Assembly: GCA_904501735.1 (NCBI GenBank) | Contig: CAJGBY010000001.1 | Location: 186,001 to 250,000 of the forward strand | Source of the DNA: an uncultured Muribaculaceae bacterium | GTDB taxonomy: Bacteria; Bacteroidota; Bacteroidia; Bacteroidales; Muribaculaceae | DNA: 64,000 nucleotides | Reading direction: 5' to 3' | Part shown: positions 8,565 to 15,956 of the stretch, in pieces | How positions within the stretch are numbered: position 1 is the stretch's first letter | How the letters are laid out: the number at the start of each line of letters is the position of its first letter | The notes under the pieces: generated by a model | What the model saw: only the letters and a program-made list of their open reading frames with translations | What the model was told of the DNA's origin: nothing | The model's database searches: none | Program-made: the position numbers and the translations under genes

Positions 8565-8981
8565 TTAAAATTGATTGCTTTGAAGATAATCATTGAGAAT
8601 GATAGTGGCAGCAATAGTGTCCACAATTTCTTTGTTTTGGCGATCTTTTTTCTTCATTCCGCCATCGAGCATAGCTTTGTGTGCGAGTGTAGAAGTGAAA
8701 CGCTCGTCGTACATCACTACAGGTATTTGTGGAAGAACTTTCTTGAGGCGATTGAGAAAAGGAGTGATGTACTGCATGCTTTCGCTTGGTTGCCCGTTGA
8801 GTTGTTTAGGCAGTCCAACGACGATTTTTTCGACATTTTCCTTTTCGATATATTTCACTAAGAAATCCACCACAGTGTGTGAAGGTTCTGTAGTGAGACC
8901 ATTAGCTACGATTTTGAGAGGATCGGTTACTGCTATTCCAGTTCGTTTCCGTCCGAAGTCAATTCCTATAATTCTTCCCAT
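8565..8981 (-). CDS. ruvX: Putative Holliday junction resolvase / pre-16S rRNA nuclease YqgF
   Basis: A 138-aa RNase H-like fold nuclease. The conserved start MGRIIGIDFGRKRTGIAV carries the first catalytic Asp; later motifs are IVVGLPKQLNG with the conserved Gly-Leu-Pro, YDERFTS with the catalytic acidic pair, and VDTIAATIIL with the last Asp. In E. coli YqgF processes the 5' end of 16S rRNA; a resolvase role is older annotation. I chose the ATG at 8981 because the family starts at this Met; an upstream TTG at 8999 would place six codons through the promoter box. It heads the ruvX-def-ettA operon. See the promoter entry: the message may be leaderless. Confidence 0.93.
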   Translation of the reverse strand: MGRIIGIDFGRKRTGIAVTDPLKIVANGLTTEPSHTVVDFLVKYIEKENVEKIVVGLPKQLNGQPSESMQYITPFLNRLKKVLPQIPVVMYDERFTSTLAHKAMLDGGMKKKDRQNKEIVDTIAATIILNDYLQSNQF

Positions 8982-8987
8982 ATTTTG

Positions 8988-8995
8988 CAAAGATA
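8988..8995 (-). promoter_or_regulatory. -7 box almost abutting the ruvX start
   Basis: Minus-strand TATCTTTG (perfect TAnnTTTG) ends 6 bp before the ruvX ATG. As Bacteroidetes transcripts usually begin 5-8 bp after this box, transcription would begin at or next to the ATG. No convincing -33 element is visible in the repetitive sequence beyond it. Confidence 0.55.
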
Positions 8996-9003
8996 GCAAA
9001 AAT

Positions 9004-9031
9004 AATTAGGAGTTAGGAATTAGGAGTTAGG
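9004..9031. repeat. Four 7-bp tandem units A(A/G)TTAGG
   Basis: Between the ruvX promoter and the 3' end of the kinase-LytTR gene, AATTAGG and AGTTAGG alternate twice, making two copies of a 14-bp unit. A simple tandem repeat with no known role; it occupies the place where a -33 element of ruvX would lie. Confidence 0.8.
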
Positions 9032-9085
9032 ATTTTTTGTTGTGAAAGTCTTTTACGCTGTTATTTAGAGCGTAAAGAGTTGAGA

Positions 9086-10366
9086 TTACTCCTTGCTTGT
9101 GGAAATGAGTCGTTGGTTAATGTAGCTATTGAACGAATCTTTGTAGGTGTCGGAAATAGGAATGTATTGCTTGCCGAACACGATGCGATTGCGTTCGATG
9201 ACCTTGATTTTAGCAGTTTGAACGATGAACGAACGATGAACTCGAATGAATCTATCTTGAGGTAGTATAGCTTCCAAGTTTTTAAGACTCATAAGCGACA
9301 TGATGCGAGTGTCGAACGAGTGTCGTTCGGGATATATGATGTCGAGTTGTCGCTTGAGGTTAACGATACCAATACCGCTACCACTCTTATCTTTGTTACT
9401 CTTAGGGAAATAGCTGTTTTCTACGCGACATAAAACCGAATTTTTGTCGACGCGTATTGAAATGTCGATGAATGATTTTTTGTCGCTACTTACGCCATGT
9501 TTGAACGCATTCTCAATGAGCGATATGAAAAGCATAGGTGCAATGAGTTTGCCAGCGCCTAATTGTTCGTTGATGTCGACATTGAGCGTAACAAGATTGT
9601 TGAGGCGAAGTCGCATCAATGAGATGTAATTATTGATGAAATGTAGCTCTTTTTCGAGCGGTACCTCACGCTCCTCGTTGTTGTAGAGAGTGTGACGAAG
9701 AAGTTGGCTCAATTCGTGAACCGATTTCTGCGCCTTATCTTGGCTAATGGGTATAAGAGCATAAATATTGTTGAGAGTATTGAACAAGAAATAAGGGTTG
9801 AACTGATTCTTTAAGTTCTTGAGTTCATTCTCTTGGATTTGAGATTTCATTTCCGATTCTTTACGCTGCCACTTAATCCAATTTTCGCTAAGTTTGATTG
9901 TGATGCTTAATGCGATGGCCATAATCACCTGGACACTAATGCGAGGAAGTATAGATAATGCTCTGATGAAGTGCATGCGCATAAGTTCCTCGGTGGGAAT
10001 CTCGGGTAGAGGGAATGGACCTTTAGGAGGAGGCATCGTAATGGGATTGGTCTGAGTGTAGAATATATAGTAAAATAGAGATACTACTGCTATAATCAAA
10101 ACGAGGTTGATGGCAGTGTAGGTCATAATGCGCTTGTTGTGAAAGAGAAAACGATCGGTGAGATAGTTGTAATTAAGGTAAAACACACCGATATAACACA
10201 TTGGAGCAACAAATCTTATGGCTTTAGAGGGCATGCTCATAGTAAATGGAATCTCGGGTCCCACAAAGATGAGAAGCAACAGAGCTAAGTGGGATAGTCG
10301 CGTAACCCATTTAATATTTTTAGATTGAGTTTCACCTAAATATTTAAATCTCGTTTGATTGCGCAT
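9086..10366 (-). CDS. Chimeric LytS-type histidine kinase fused to half a LytTR domain
   Basis: A 426-aa protein. N-terminal four hydrophobic helices (about 22-36, 50-66, 81-103, 137-157) and a coiled segment lead to a His_kinase (PF06580-like) domain. The usual phosphoacceptor motif NPHFLFN reads NPYFLFN here (Tyr192, codon 9791-9793). The ATPase domain keeps its N box (LIENAFKHGV) and G box (SGSGIGIVNLKRQLD). At residue 350-356 the protein jumps, in frame, from the kinase C-terminus (YPERHSFDT) into the second half of a LytTR DNA-binding domain (LMSLKNLEAILP, RFIRVHRSFIV, ERNRIVFGKQYIPISD). The missing parts are the kinase's last strands, a receiver and the first LytTR strands, as expected for a deletion fusing adjacent kinase and regulator genes. 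Probably not a working canonical kinase; function unknown. Confidence 0.85.
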   Translation of the reverse strand: MRNQTRFKYLGETQSKNIKWVTRLSHLALLLLIFVGPEIPFTMSMPSKAIRFVAPMCYIGVFYLNYNYLTDRFLFHNKRIMTYTAINLVLIIAVVSLFYYIFYTQTNPITMPPPKGPFPLPEIPTEELMRMHFIRALSILPRISVQVIMAIALSITIKLSENWIKWQRKESEMKSQIQENELKNLKNQFNPYFLFNTLNNIYALIPISQDKAQKSVHELSQLLRHTLYNNEEREVPLEKELHFINNYISLMRLRLNNLVTLNVDINEQLGAGKLIAPMLFISLIENAFKHGVSSDKKSFIDISIRVDKNSVLCRVENSYFPKSNKDKSGSGIGIVNLKRQLDIIYPERHSFDTRIMSLMSLKNLEAILPQDRFIRVHRSFIVQTAKIKVIERNRIVFGKQYIPISDTYKDSFNSYINQRLISTSKE

Positions 10367-10493
10367 AAAATCTATGAATGTCGATAGTTTGGATACACAA
10401 ATTAGAGAAATTATATAGATAAAAAGGGAGCTATTGGGTAAATAAGGGCAGATTTAATATTTTTATAAGAATGAAAGCATTGTTGAAAATAAA

Positions 10494-10516
10494 AGTGTTA
10501 AGATGCACTTAACACT
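10494..10516. promoter_or_regulatory. Palindrome upstream of tamL, operator-like
   Basis: Two perfect 9-bp arms, AGTGTTAAG (10494-10502) and CTTAACACT (10508-10516), surround ATGCA. The palindrome ends 23 bp before the tamL -7 box, thus beside its -33 region. It lacks a plus-strand T-run, so an operator is more likely than a terminator. The binding protein is unknown. Confidence 0.45.
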
Positions 10517-10539
10517 CGTGTAGAAAGCCGTTTTTTTCG

Positions 10540-10547
10540 TATATTTG
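10540..10547 (+). promoter_or_regulatory. -7 box of tamL
   Basis: TATATTTG matches TAnnTTTG exactly; predicted transcription start about 10554, 14 bp before the first ATG of tamL. A good -33 element is not apparent; the palindrome at 10494-10516 lies just upstream. Confidence 0.6.
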
Positions 10548-10567
10548 CACTGCTTTTGTAAAGAAGC

Positions 10568-12913
10568 ATGTTAAGACTGAATGTAATGTTGAAAAAGATA
10601 GATATAATATATATTCTATTCTGTACTGTAGTAGCTATGGTGGTAACCGGCTGTAGCTCTACTAAGCATGTGGGTAGTGGTGAACTACTCGTTGACAATG
10701 TGCATATAAAAGTGCTTGATAATAAGGCGTATAATGAGTCGGATTTGTATAACTATCTTCGCCAAATTCCTAACCACTCGGTGCTTGGAGGCTTGAAGTT
10801 GCAATTGGGCTTATATAACATGTCGGGAAGCGATAGCACAAAGCGAGTGAATCGTTGGCTTCGTAAAATGGGTGAAGCACCCGTGATATTTGATGAAGCA
10901 CTCACAGAGGCGTCAAAGAAAGAAATTACACGATATTTTGTGAATAAAGGGTATCTTGGGGCAAAAGTAACCGTAGATACTGCCGTGCGTGCCGATAAGA
11001 AAAAGGTAAATGTAACATATAATGTTACCACAGGTACGCCTCACTATATTGAGTCAATAATCTATGACATTCCAAACGACACATTGCGTGAGTTGATATT
11101 ATCGGATACAGTTAAGTCGAAACTTAAGCAGAATATGTTGTTTGACCGTAATGTGATGAGTGAGCAACGCGATGCAATCACAAAGATGTTGCGCGAGAAT
11201 GGATATTATGCATTCGATAAAGAATATATCACATTTGTAGCCGATACAACAGGAGGAAGTTATGGAGTGGAGTTGACCATGAAGGCAACAAAGCCTCGTG
11301 AGAATAAAAATCTACCATTTTACACAACTCACAAACCATTCTATGTGAGAAATGTGGTGTTTATTACTGATTATGACCCAGCGAAACAATATGAGATAAA
11401 AGACTTTAGTAATGTAGATTCGCTGATGTATAAGGGCATATTGGTGAAATATGGCGAAGATAAGTACATCAATCAGCGCACATTGAAAGAGTGTTGCTTC
11501 ATAGATAGGGGAGAATTGTATAATTCGGCCGAAGTAACAAAGACTTATCAAGCGTTGAGCCGCTTAGGTATATTGAAATTTGTAAATATCGAACTTAAGC
11601 CAATAGGCGAGATAGCAGGCAAGGCGTGGCTCGATGCGTATGTGTTGCTTACTCCAGGAAAGTCGCAAACAGTGTCGCTGTCGCTTGAAGGAACTAACTC
11701 AGAAGGTGACTTAGGATTTGGAGTTGGCGCCGGATATCAGCATAGAAACATTATGGGAGGTTCGGAAGTGCTTGATACTAAGTTCAAAGCGTCGTATGAA
11801 AGCCTGTCGGGCGACTTTAGTGGCTTGATAAATAAGAACTATTCGGAATATTCGGGAGAGGTGGGTATCACTTATCCGAAATTTAAGGCTCCATTCTTAA
11901 ATAGTAAGTTTAAGCGCAAGATTCTTGCTTCAACTGAAGTGTCAACTCAATTCAATTATCAAGAGCGTCCCGAATACACTCGTATTATTGCCGGTGCTGC
12001 ATATAAATATTTATGGAAAGAGCGTAGTAAGAATACTCGTCACACAGTAACACTGCTCGATATTAATTATGTGTATCTACCCGAAAGTAAGATAAACTTC
12101 CTTGATAGCATACAAAATCCGTTGTTGAGATATTCTTACGAAGACCACTTTATAATGCGAATGGGTTATTCGTTCTATCATAGTAATAAGAAAGAACGAG
12201 ACTTGCTCACATCACCATTCCAAGAAAATGTATACACAGTGCGTGCTGGGGTGGAAACTGCGGGTAACCTGTTGTATGGTATCTCGAATGCGATAGGAAG
12301 CCAAAAGAAAGATGGCGCATACGAAGTGTTTGGTATTCGCTATTCACAATATGCTAAAGTTGACTTTGACTATTCGTTGACACATAATTTCACACCTAAG
12401 AGCTCGGTGGCATTTAGAGTAGGTTTTGGTGCTGCAGTACCTTATGGTAACTCAAATGTGCTGCCATTCGAGAAACGATTCTATGCCGGTGGTGCAAATA
12501 GTGTGCGTGGATGGGGTGTTCGTACGCTTGGTCCTGGAAGCTATGACGGAAAGAACTCAGTAAATAGTTTTATATATCAATGTGGTGATGTGCGATTAGA
12601 CTTGAACTTGGAATATCGAGCAAAACTATTTTGGGTGATAGAACTTGGCGCATTTATCGATGCTGGTAATATATGGACAATAAAAGAATATGAAGATCAG
12701 CCTGGAGGGGTGTTTAAATTTAATGAATTCTATAAACAGATAGCCGCATCCTATGGACTTGGATTGCGTTTGGACTTTGACTATTTCTTGCTACGCTTTG
12801 ATGTGGGTATGAAGGCACATAACCCAGCGCAAGGTCAAGAAAAGTGGCCATTGATTCGTCCAAATTTGAAACGAGATGCTGCGTTCCATTTCTCGGTAGG
12901 TTATCCGTTCTAA
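10568..12913 (+). CDS. tamL: TamL-type outer-membrane lipoprotein of the BamA/TamA (Omp85) superfamily
   Basis: A 781-aa protein with a lipoprotein signal (hydrophobic segment then VVTGCSS; lipid-attached Cys about residue 29). Residues about 30-390 are POTRA-like (alternating short strands, e.g. FVNKGYLGAKVTVDT and MLRENGYYAFDKEYI). The C-terminal half is a 16-strand Omp85 barrel with the family's RFYAGGANSVRGWGVRTLGPG motif (lid/L6 loop) near residue 640 and a terminal aromatic strand (FSVGYPF). TamL proteins are the Bacteroidota lipidated TamA relatives that help insert outer-membrane or surface proteins; the usual TamB partner is not in this window. An internal ATG at residue 7 (10586) is a possible alternative start. 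A HAD gene follows 17 bp later, likely co-transcribed. Confidence 0.88.
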   Translation: MLRLNVMLKKIDIIYILFCTVVAMVVTGCSSTKHVGSGELLVDNVHIKVLDNKAYNESDLYNYLRQIPNHSVLGGLKLQLGLYNMSGSDSTKRVNRWLRKMGEAPVIFDEALTEASKKEITRYFVNKGYLGAKVTVDTAVRADKKKVNVTYNVTTGTPHYIESIIYDIPNDTLRELILSDTVKSKLKQNMLFDRNVMSEQRDAITKMLRENGYYAFDKEYITFVADTTGGSYGVELTMKATKPRENKNLPFYTTHKPFYVRNVVFITDYDPAKQYEIKDFSNVDSLMYKGILVKYGEDKYINQRTLKECCFIDRGELYNSAEVTKTYQALSRLGILKFVNIELKPIGEIAGKAWLDAYVLLTPGKSQTVSLSLEGTNSEGDLGFGVGAGYQHRNIMGGSEVLDTKFKASYESLSGDFSGLINKNYSEYSGEVGITYPKFKAPFLNSKFKRKILASTEVSTQFNYQERPEYTRIIAGAAYKYLWKERSKNTRHTVTLLDINYVYLPESKINFLDSIQNPLLRYSYEDHFIMRMGYSFYHSNKKERDLLTSPFQENVYTVRAGVETAGNLLYGISNAIGSQKKDGAYEVFGIRYSQYAKVDFDYSLTHNFTPKSSVAFRVGFGAAVPYGNSNVLPFEKRFYAGGANSVRGWGVRTLGPGSYDGKNSVNSFIYQCGDVRLDLNLEYRAKLFWVIELGAFIDAGNIWTIKEYEDQPGGVFKFNEFYKQIAASYGLGLRLDFDYFLLRFDVGMKAHNPAQGQEKWPLIRPNLKRDAAFHFSVGYPF

Positions 12914-12930
12914 AAACTGGATAAGAATAT

Positions 12931-13596
12931 ATGAAAAAGTTAGCAATATTTGACCTTGATGGTACATTGGTCAATACGATTGAAGATTTAGGACATTCGT
13001 CAAATTATGCATTGGCTGAATGTGGCTATCCTATACATAATATGGCATCATATCCATTTATGGTGGGTAATGGTGTAAAAAATTTGCTTTTGAGATCTGT
13101 TCCAGAAGAAGCTCGCAACGAAAGTTCAATCGCAAGAGTGTTGAAAATCTTCAAGGAATACTATAACGAGCACAACTGCGATCGCACAGTGCCATACGAA
13201 GGCTTGCCAGAATTGCTTGAATCGTTGGTGGCTATGGGCGTGAAGGTGGCTGTGGCATCGAACAAATATCAAGAAGCAACCGAAAAGATTGTGCGCCATT
13301 ATTTCCCAAATATTGAGTTTTTGTCGATAAATGGTCAGCAGGAAGGTGTCCCAGTGAAGCCAGACCCATCAATCGTGTTCGATATATTGTTGAAGGCAGG
13401 AGTAACAAAAGATGAAACTGTGTTTATTGGCGATTCGGGAGTGGATATGGAAACAGCTCGTCGTGCTTGTGTGGATTCGATAGGAGTAACATGGGGATTC
13501 CGACCAGAAAAAGAATTGATTGAAACTTATGCAGTGAATGTGGTTCATAGCCCATCTGAAATACTCGAAATAATTAAAAATTATTCTCCAAGGTAA
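12931..13596 (+). CDS. HAD-superfamily phosphatase, phosphoglycolate phosphatase-like
   Basis: A 221-aa haloacid dehalogenase hydrolase. Motif I FDLDGTLVNT (nucleophile Asp and acid/base Asp), a helical cap in residues about 15-85, motif II VAVASNK, the Lys motif VKPDP, and motif IV GDSGVDMETARRA are all in place. The Gph/PGP subfamily removes phosphate from 2-phosphoglycolate, but related members act on other small phosphates, so the substrate is unsettled. It begins 17 bp after tamL and ends at a strong terminator, so the two genes probably share a transcript. Confidence 0.85.
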   Translation: MKKLAIFDLDGTLVNTIEDLGHSSNYALAECGYPIHNMASYPFMVGNGVKNLLLRSVPEEARNESSIARVLKIFKEYYNEHNCDRTVPYEGLPELLESLVAMGVKVAVASNKYQEATEKIVRHYFPNIEFLSINGQQEGVPVKPDPSIVFDILLKAGVTKDETVFIGDSGVDMETARRACVDSIGVTWGFRPEKELIETYAVNVVHSPSEILEIIKNYSPR

Positions 13597-13618
13597 AAAC
13601 TAATATATATATTAATGT

Positions 13619-13651
13619 AGAAGAAGCGCCGTAAAAGGTGCTTCTTCTTTT
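13619..13651 (+). terminator. Terminator after the tamL-HAD transcript
   Basis: Stem AGAAGAAGCGCC (13619-13630) with GGTGCTTCTTCT (13637-13648) followed by TTT; one G-T pair. A CTATAGTG-rich repeat begins just after it. Confidence 0.8.
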
Positions 13652-13831
13652 AGAGGTGGGTGAATAGTGGCTATAGTGATAATAGTGCCTATAGTGGGGC
13701 AGATAGGGCAAATGGGGCTACTGGGTGAATAGTTTTTGGGGATGGAATGCATAAAATGTGAAGTGAATTGCAAGATGAGTGGAAGAAAAATGAATAAAAT
13801 GCAAAATAACTGAATTTTTTTTGTGAATTTT
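13652..13831. repeat. Intergenic stretch with a CTATAGTG-rich dispersed repeat
   Basis: Between the HAD terminator and the ilv promoter lies non-coding DNA. Its first part holds a G-rich repeat: bases 13668-13700 match 54101-54133, inside the polyvalent gene, at 30 of 33 positions, and a shortened version occurs at 57951-57973. The rest (about 13705-13831) is G-rich then T-rich with no recognisable feature. Confidence 0.7.
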
Positions 13832-13862
13832 TTTGGTGTTTACGGAAATAAACTTAACTTTG
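13832..13862 (+). promoter_or_regulatory. Promoter of the ilv operon
   Basis: TTTG (13832-13835), a 19-bp spacer and TAACTTTG (13855-13862) form a textbook Bacteroidales promoter. The predicted transcription start is near 13869, giving a leader of about 220 bases before ilvD. Confidence 0.85.
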
Positions 13863-13892
13863 CAGTATAATAATGAAAAAACAAAGATATTT

Positions 13893-13970
13893 ATGAATAC
13901 TCATATTATTAATATTCTGAATGTGGTGCTGGTGGCATTGGTGAATGTCGTCGTGGTCATTATTGGATAA
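13893..13970 (+). CDS. ilv leader peptide rich in Ile, Leu and Val
   Basis: A 25-codon open reading frame (ATG 13893, TAA 13968-13970) between the ilv promoter and the ilv attenuator. By direct translation it contains 8 Val, 5 Ile and 3 Leu, 16 of 25 residues, with four consecutive Val codons followed by Ile-Ile just before Gly-stop. This is the layout of a branched-chain amino acid attenuation leader: a ribosome short of charged tRNA stalls on the control codons. The stop is 9 bp before the antiterminator strand (13980), so a ribosome at the stop codon would cover that strand. A 7-codon frame (ATG 13873, TGA 13894-13896) overlaps the leader ATG and could couple to it. Too short for ordinary gene finders; function is inferred from composition and context. 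Confidence 0.85.
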   Translation: MNTHIINILNVVLVALVNVVVVIIG

Positions 13971-13977
13971 TAAAAAT

Positions 13978-14070
13978 AATAGGAGGATTTATAAAGTTTA
14001 CTAAACCTGAGAACAATTTTATAAAAATGTATATAAGCCTTTCCTCCTAATTTGATGGAAAGGTTTTTTT
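13978..14070 (+). promoter_or_regulatory. Transcription attenuator of the ilv operon
   Basis: Two mutually exclusive structures can be read. Terminator: GCCTTTCC-side arm CCTTTCC (14038-14044) with GGAAAGG (14057-14063), extended by flanking A-T and G-T pairs, followed by seven Ts (14064-14070). Antiterminator: TAGGAGGA (13980-13987) with TCCTCCTA (14042-14049), which invades the terminator's upstream arm and loop. The upstream strand lies just past the leader-peptide stop. Thus stalling in the Val/Ile codons should leave it free and allow read-through, while efficient translation should favour termination. ilvD starts 20 bp after the T-run. Confidence 0.82.
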
Positions 14071-14089
14071 AATTGAAAATAAAACTATT

Positions 14090-15913
14090 ATGAGCATACC
14101 ATTGAGAAGTTCGTTGTCGATGAATGGTCGTCGCATGGCAGGAGCACGCGCACTATGGCGTGCAAACGGAATGAAAGTAGAACAAATGGGTAAACCAGTA
14201 ATTGCTGTTGTGAATTCGTTTACACAATTCGTGCCAGGTCATACTCATCTACACGAAGTGGGCCAGTTCGTGAAAAGCGAAATTGAAAAATTAGGTTGTT
14301 TTGCTGCCGAATTCAATACAATTGCAATCGATGACGGTATTGCAATGGGTCACGAAGGTATGCTATATTCACTTCCTTCTCGCGATTTGATCGCTGACAG
14401 CGTAGAATATATGGTGAATGCGCATCGCGCCGATGCAATGGTGTGCATAAGCAACTGCGACAAGATTACCCCTGGCATGATGATGGCAGCAATGCGCTTG
14501 AATATCCCAACAATCTTTGTGAGCGGTGGTCCTATGGAAGCAGGTTGGCTTGGCAAACGAGCACTCGATTTGATTGATGTAATGATTGATTCGGCCGACC
14601 CAACAGTTGATGACGAAACAGTGTCAAAACTTGAAGAATTTGGTTGCCCAACATGTGGTAGCTGTTCGGGTATGTTTACTGCAAACAGTATGAACTGCTT
14701 GAACGAAGCAATCGGTCTTGCTTTGCCAGGAAATGGTACAATCTTGTCAACTCATGCTAATCGTCGTGAATTGTTTAGCAAAGCAGCAGCTCAAATCGTA
14801 GAAAATTGCCGTAAATACTATGATGAAGAAGATGAAAGTGTGCTTCCTCGCAGTATCGCAACTCGCGAAGCTATGCTAAATGCTATGTCGCTTGATATTG
14901 CAATGGGTGGTAGTACAAATACCGTTCTTCACCTTCTTGCAGTGGCAAATGAGGCAGGTGCTGATTTTACAATGAAAGATATCGATGCATTGAGCCGCAA
15001 AACTCCAGTGTTGTGCAAGGTGGCTCCAAACGGACATTACCATGTGCAAGATGTGAACCGTGCCGGTGGTATTATGTCAATCATGTATCAACTATCGGCT
15101 CAAGGACTGCTTGATACAAATGTGAAGCGCGTAGATGGCCTTACACTTGGCGAAGCAATCGAAAAATATGCAATCGAAGGCAAGAGCTTCGATGAAGAGG
15201 TTAAGAAATTGTGGTTAAGCGCACCATGCAATGTACGCAATATAAAATTTGCATCACAAGCATCTTATTATAAAGAACTTGATACCGATCGTGCAATGGG
15301 TTGTATTCGTGATTTTGAACACGCTTATGTGAAAGATGGTGGTATTGCAGTGCTTTATGGAAATATCGCAAAAGATGGTTGTGTGGTAAAGACAGCAGGT
15401 GTAGATGAAAGTATATTCCACTTTGAAGGAACTGCAAATGTGTTTGAATCGCAAGATGATGCAGTAGATGGTATCTTGGGTGATAAAGTGCAAGCGGGTG
15501 ATGTGGTAGTAATCACACACGAAGGTCCAAAGGGTGGTCCTGGAATGCAAGAAATGCTTTATCCAACATCATACATCAAATCAAAGCACTTAGGAAAGGC
15601 TTGCGCATTGATTACTGATGGTCGTTTCTCAGGAGGAACATCAGGTTTGTCGATAGGTCACATTTCACCCGAAGCAGCTGCCGGTGGTAGTATCGGACTT
15701 GTTCAAAATGGCGACATAATCGTTATCGACATTCCTTCACGCAGTATAAGTGTGAAATTGAGCGATGAAGAACTTGCAGCTCGTCGTGCTGAAGAAGAAA
15801 AACGCGGTAAAGAAGCCTTTACGCCAAAATATCGCAATCGCGTGGTGTCGAAAGCATTGCAAGCATACGCATCGATGGTTACATCGGCCGACAAAGGTGG
15901 CGTGCGTGAGTAA
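14090..15913 (+). CDS. ilvD: Dihydroxy-acid dehydratase
   Basis: A 607-aa enzyme converting 2,3-dihydroxy-isovalerate (or -methylvalerate) to the 2-keto acids in valine and isoleucine synthesis. Cluster-binding cysteines are visible in ISNCDKITPGM and PTCGSCSGMFTANSM; the catalytic region ITDGRFSGGTSGLSIGHISPEAA is near residue 510. Length is typical for the long bacterial type with a 4Fe-4S cluster. First structural gene of the ilv operon, directly behind the attenuator; ilvB follows after 43 bp. Confidence 0.97.
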   Translation: MSIPLRSSLSMNGRRMAGARALWRANGMKVEQMGKPVIAVVNSFTQFVPGHTHLHEVGQFVKSEIEKLGCFAAEFNTIAIDDGIAMGHEGMLYSLPSRDLIADSVEYMVNAHRADAMVCISNCDKITPGMMMAAMRLNIPTIFVSGGPMEAGWLGKRALDLIDVMIDSADPTVDDETVSKLEEFGCPTCGSCSGMFTANSMNCLNEAIGLALPGNGTILSTHANRRELFSKAAAQIVENCRKYYDEEDESVLPRSIATREAMLNAMSLDIAMGGSTNTVLHLLAVANEAGADFTMKDIDALSRKTPVLCKVAPNGHYHVQDVNRAGGIMSIMYQLSAQGLLDTNVKRVDGLTLGEAIEKYAIEGKSFDEEVKKLWLSAPCNVRNIKFASQASYYKELDTDRAMGCIRDFEHAYVKDGGIAVLYGNIAKDGCVVKTAGVDESIFHFEGTANVFESQDDAVDGILGDKVQAGDVVVITHEGPKGGPGMQEMLYPTSYIKSKHLGKACALITDGRFSGGTSGLSIGHISPEAAAGGSIGLVQNGDIIVIDIPSRSISVKLSDEELAARRAEEEKRGKEAFTPKYRNRVVSKALQAYASMVTSADKGGVRE

Positions 15914-15956
15914 AAAGAGAAGAAATTAAGAAAGAATAATATTAAGACTAATATAT

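Noticed and set aside
9000..9035. The AATTAGG/AGTTAGG tandem as a functional binding array
   Set aside because: Only four short units with no link to a known factor; kept as a simple repeat only.
13870..14089. T-box riboswitch in front of ilvD
   Set aside because: No T-box consensus or long specifier stem; the Ile/Leu/Val-rich mini-ORF and overlapping stems fit ribosome-mediated attenuation instead.
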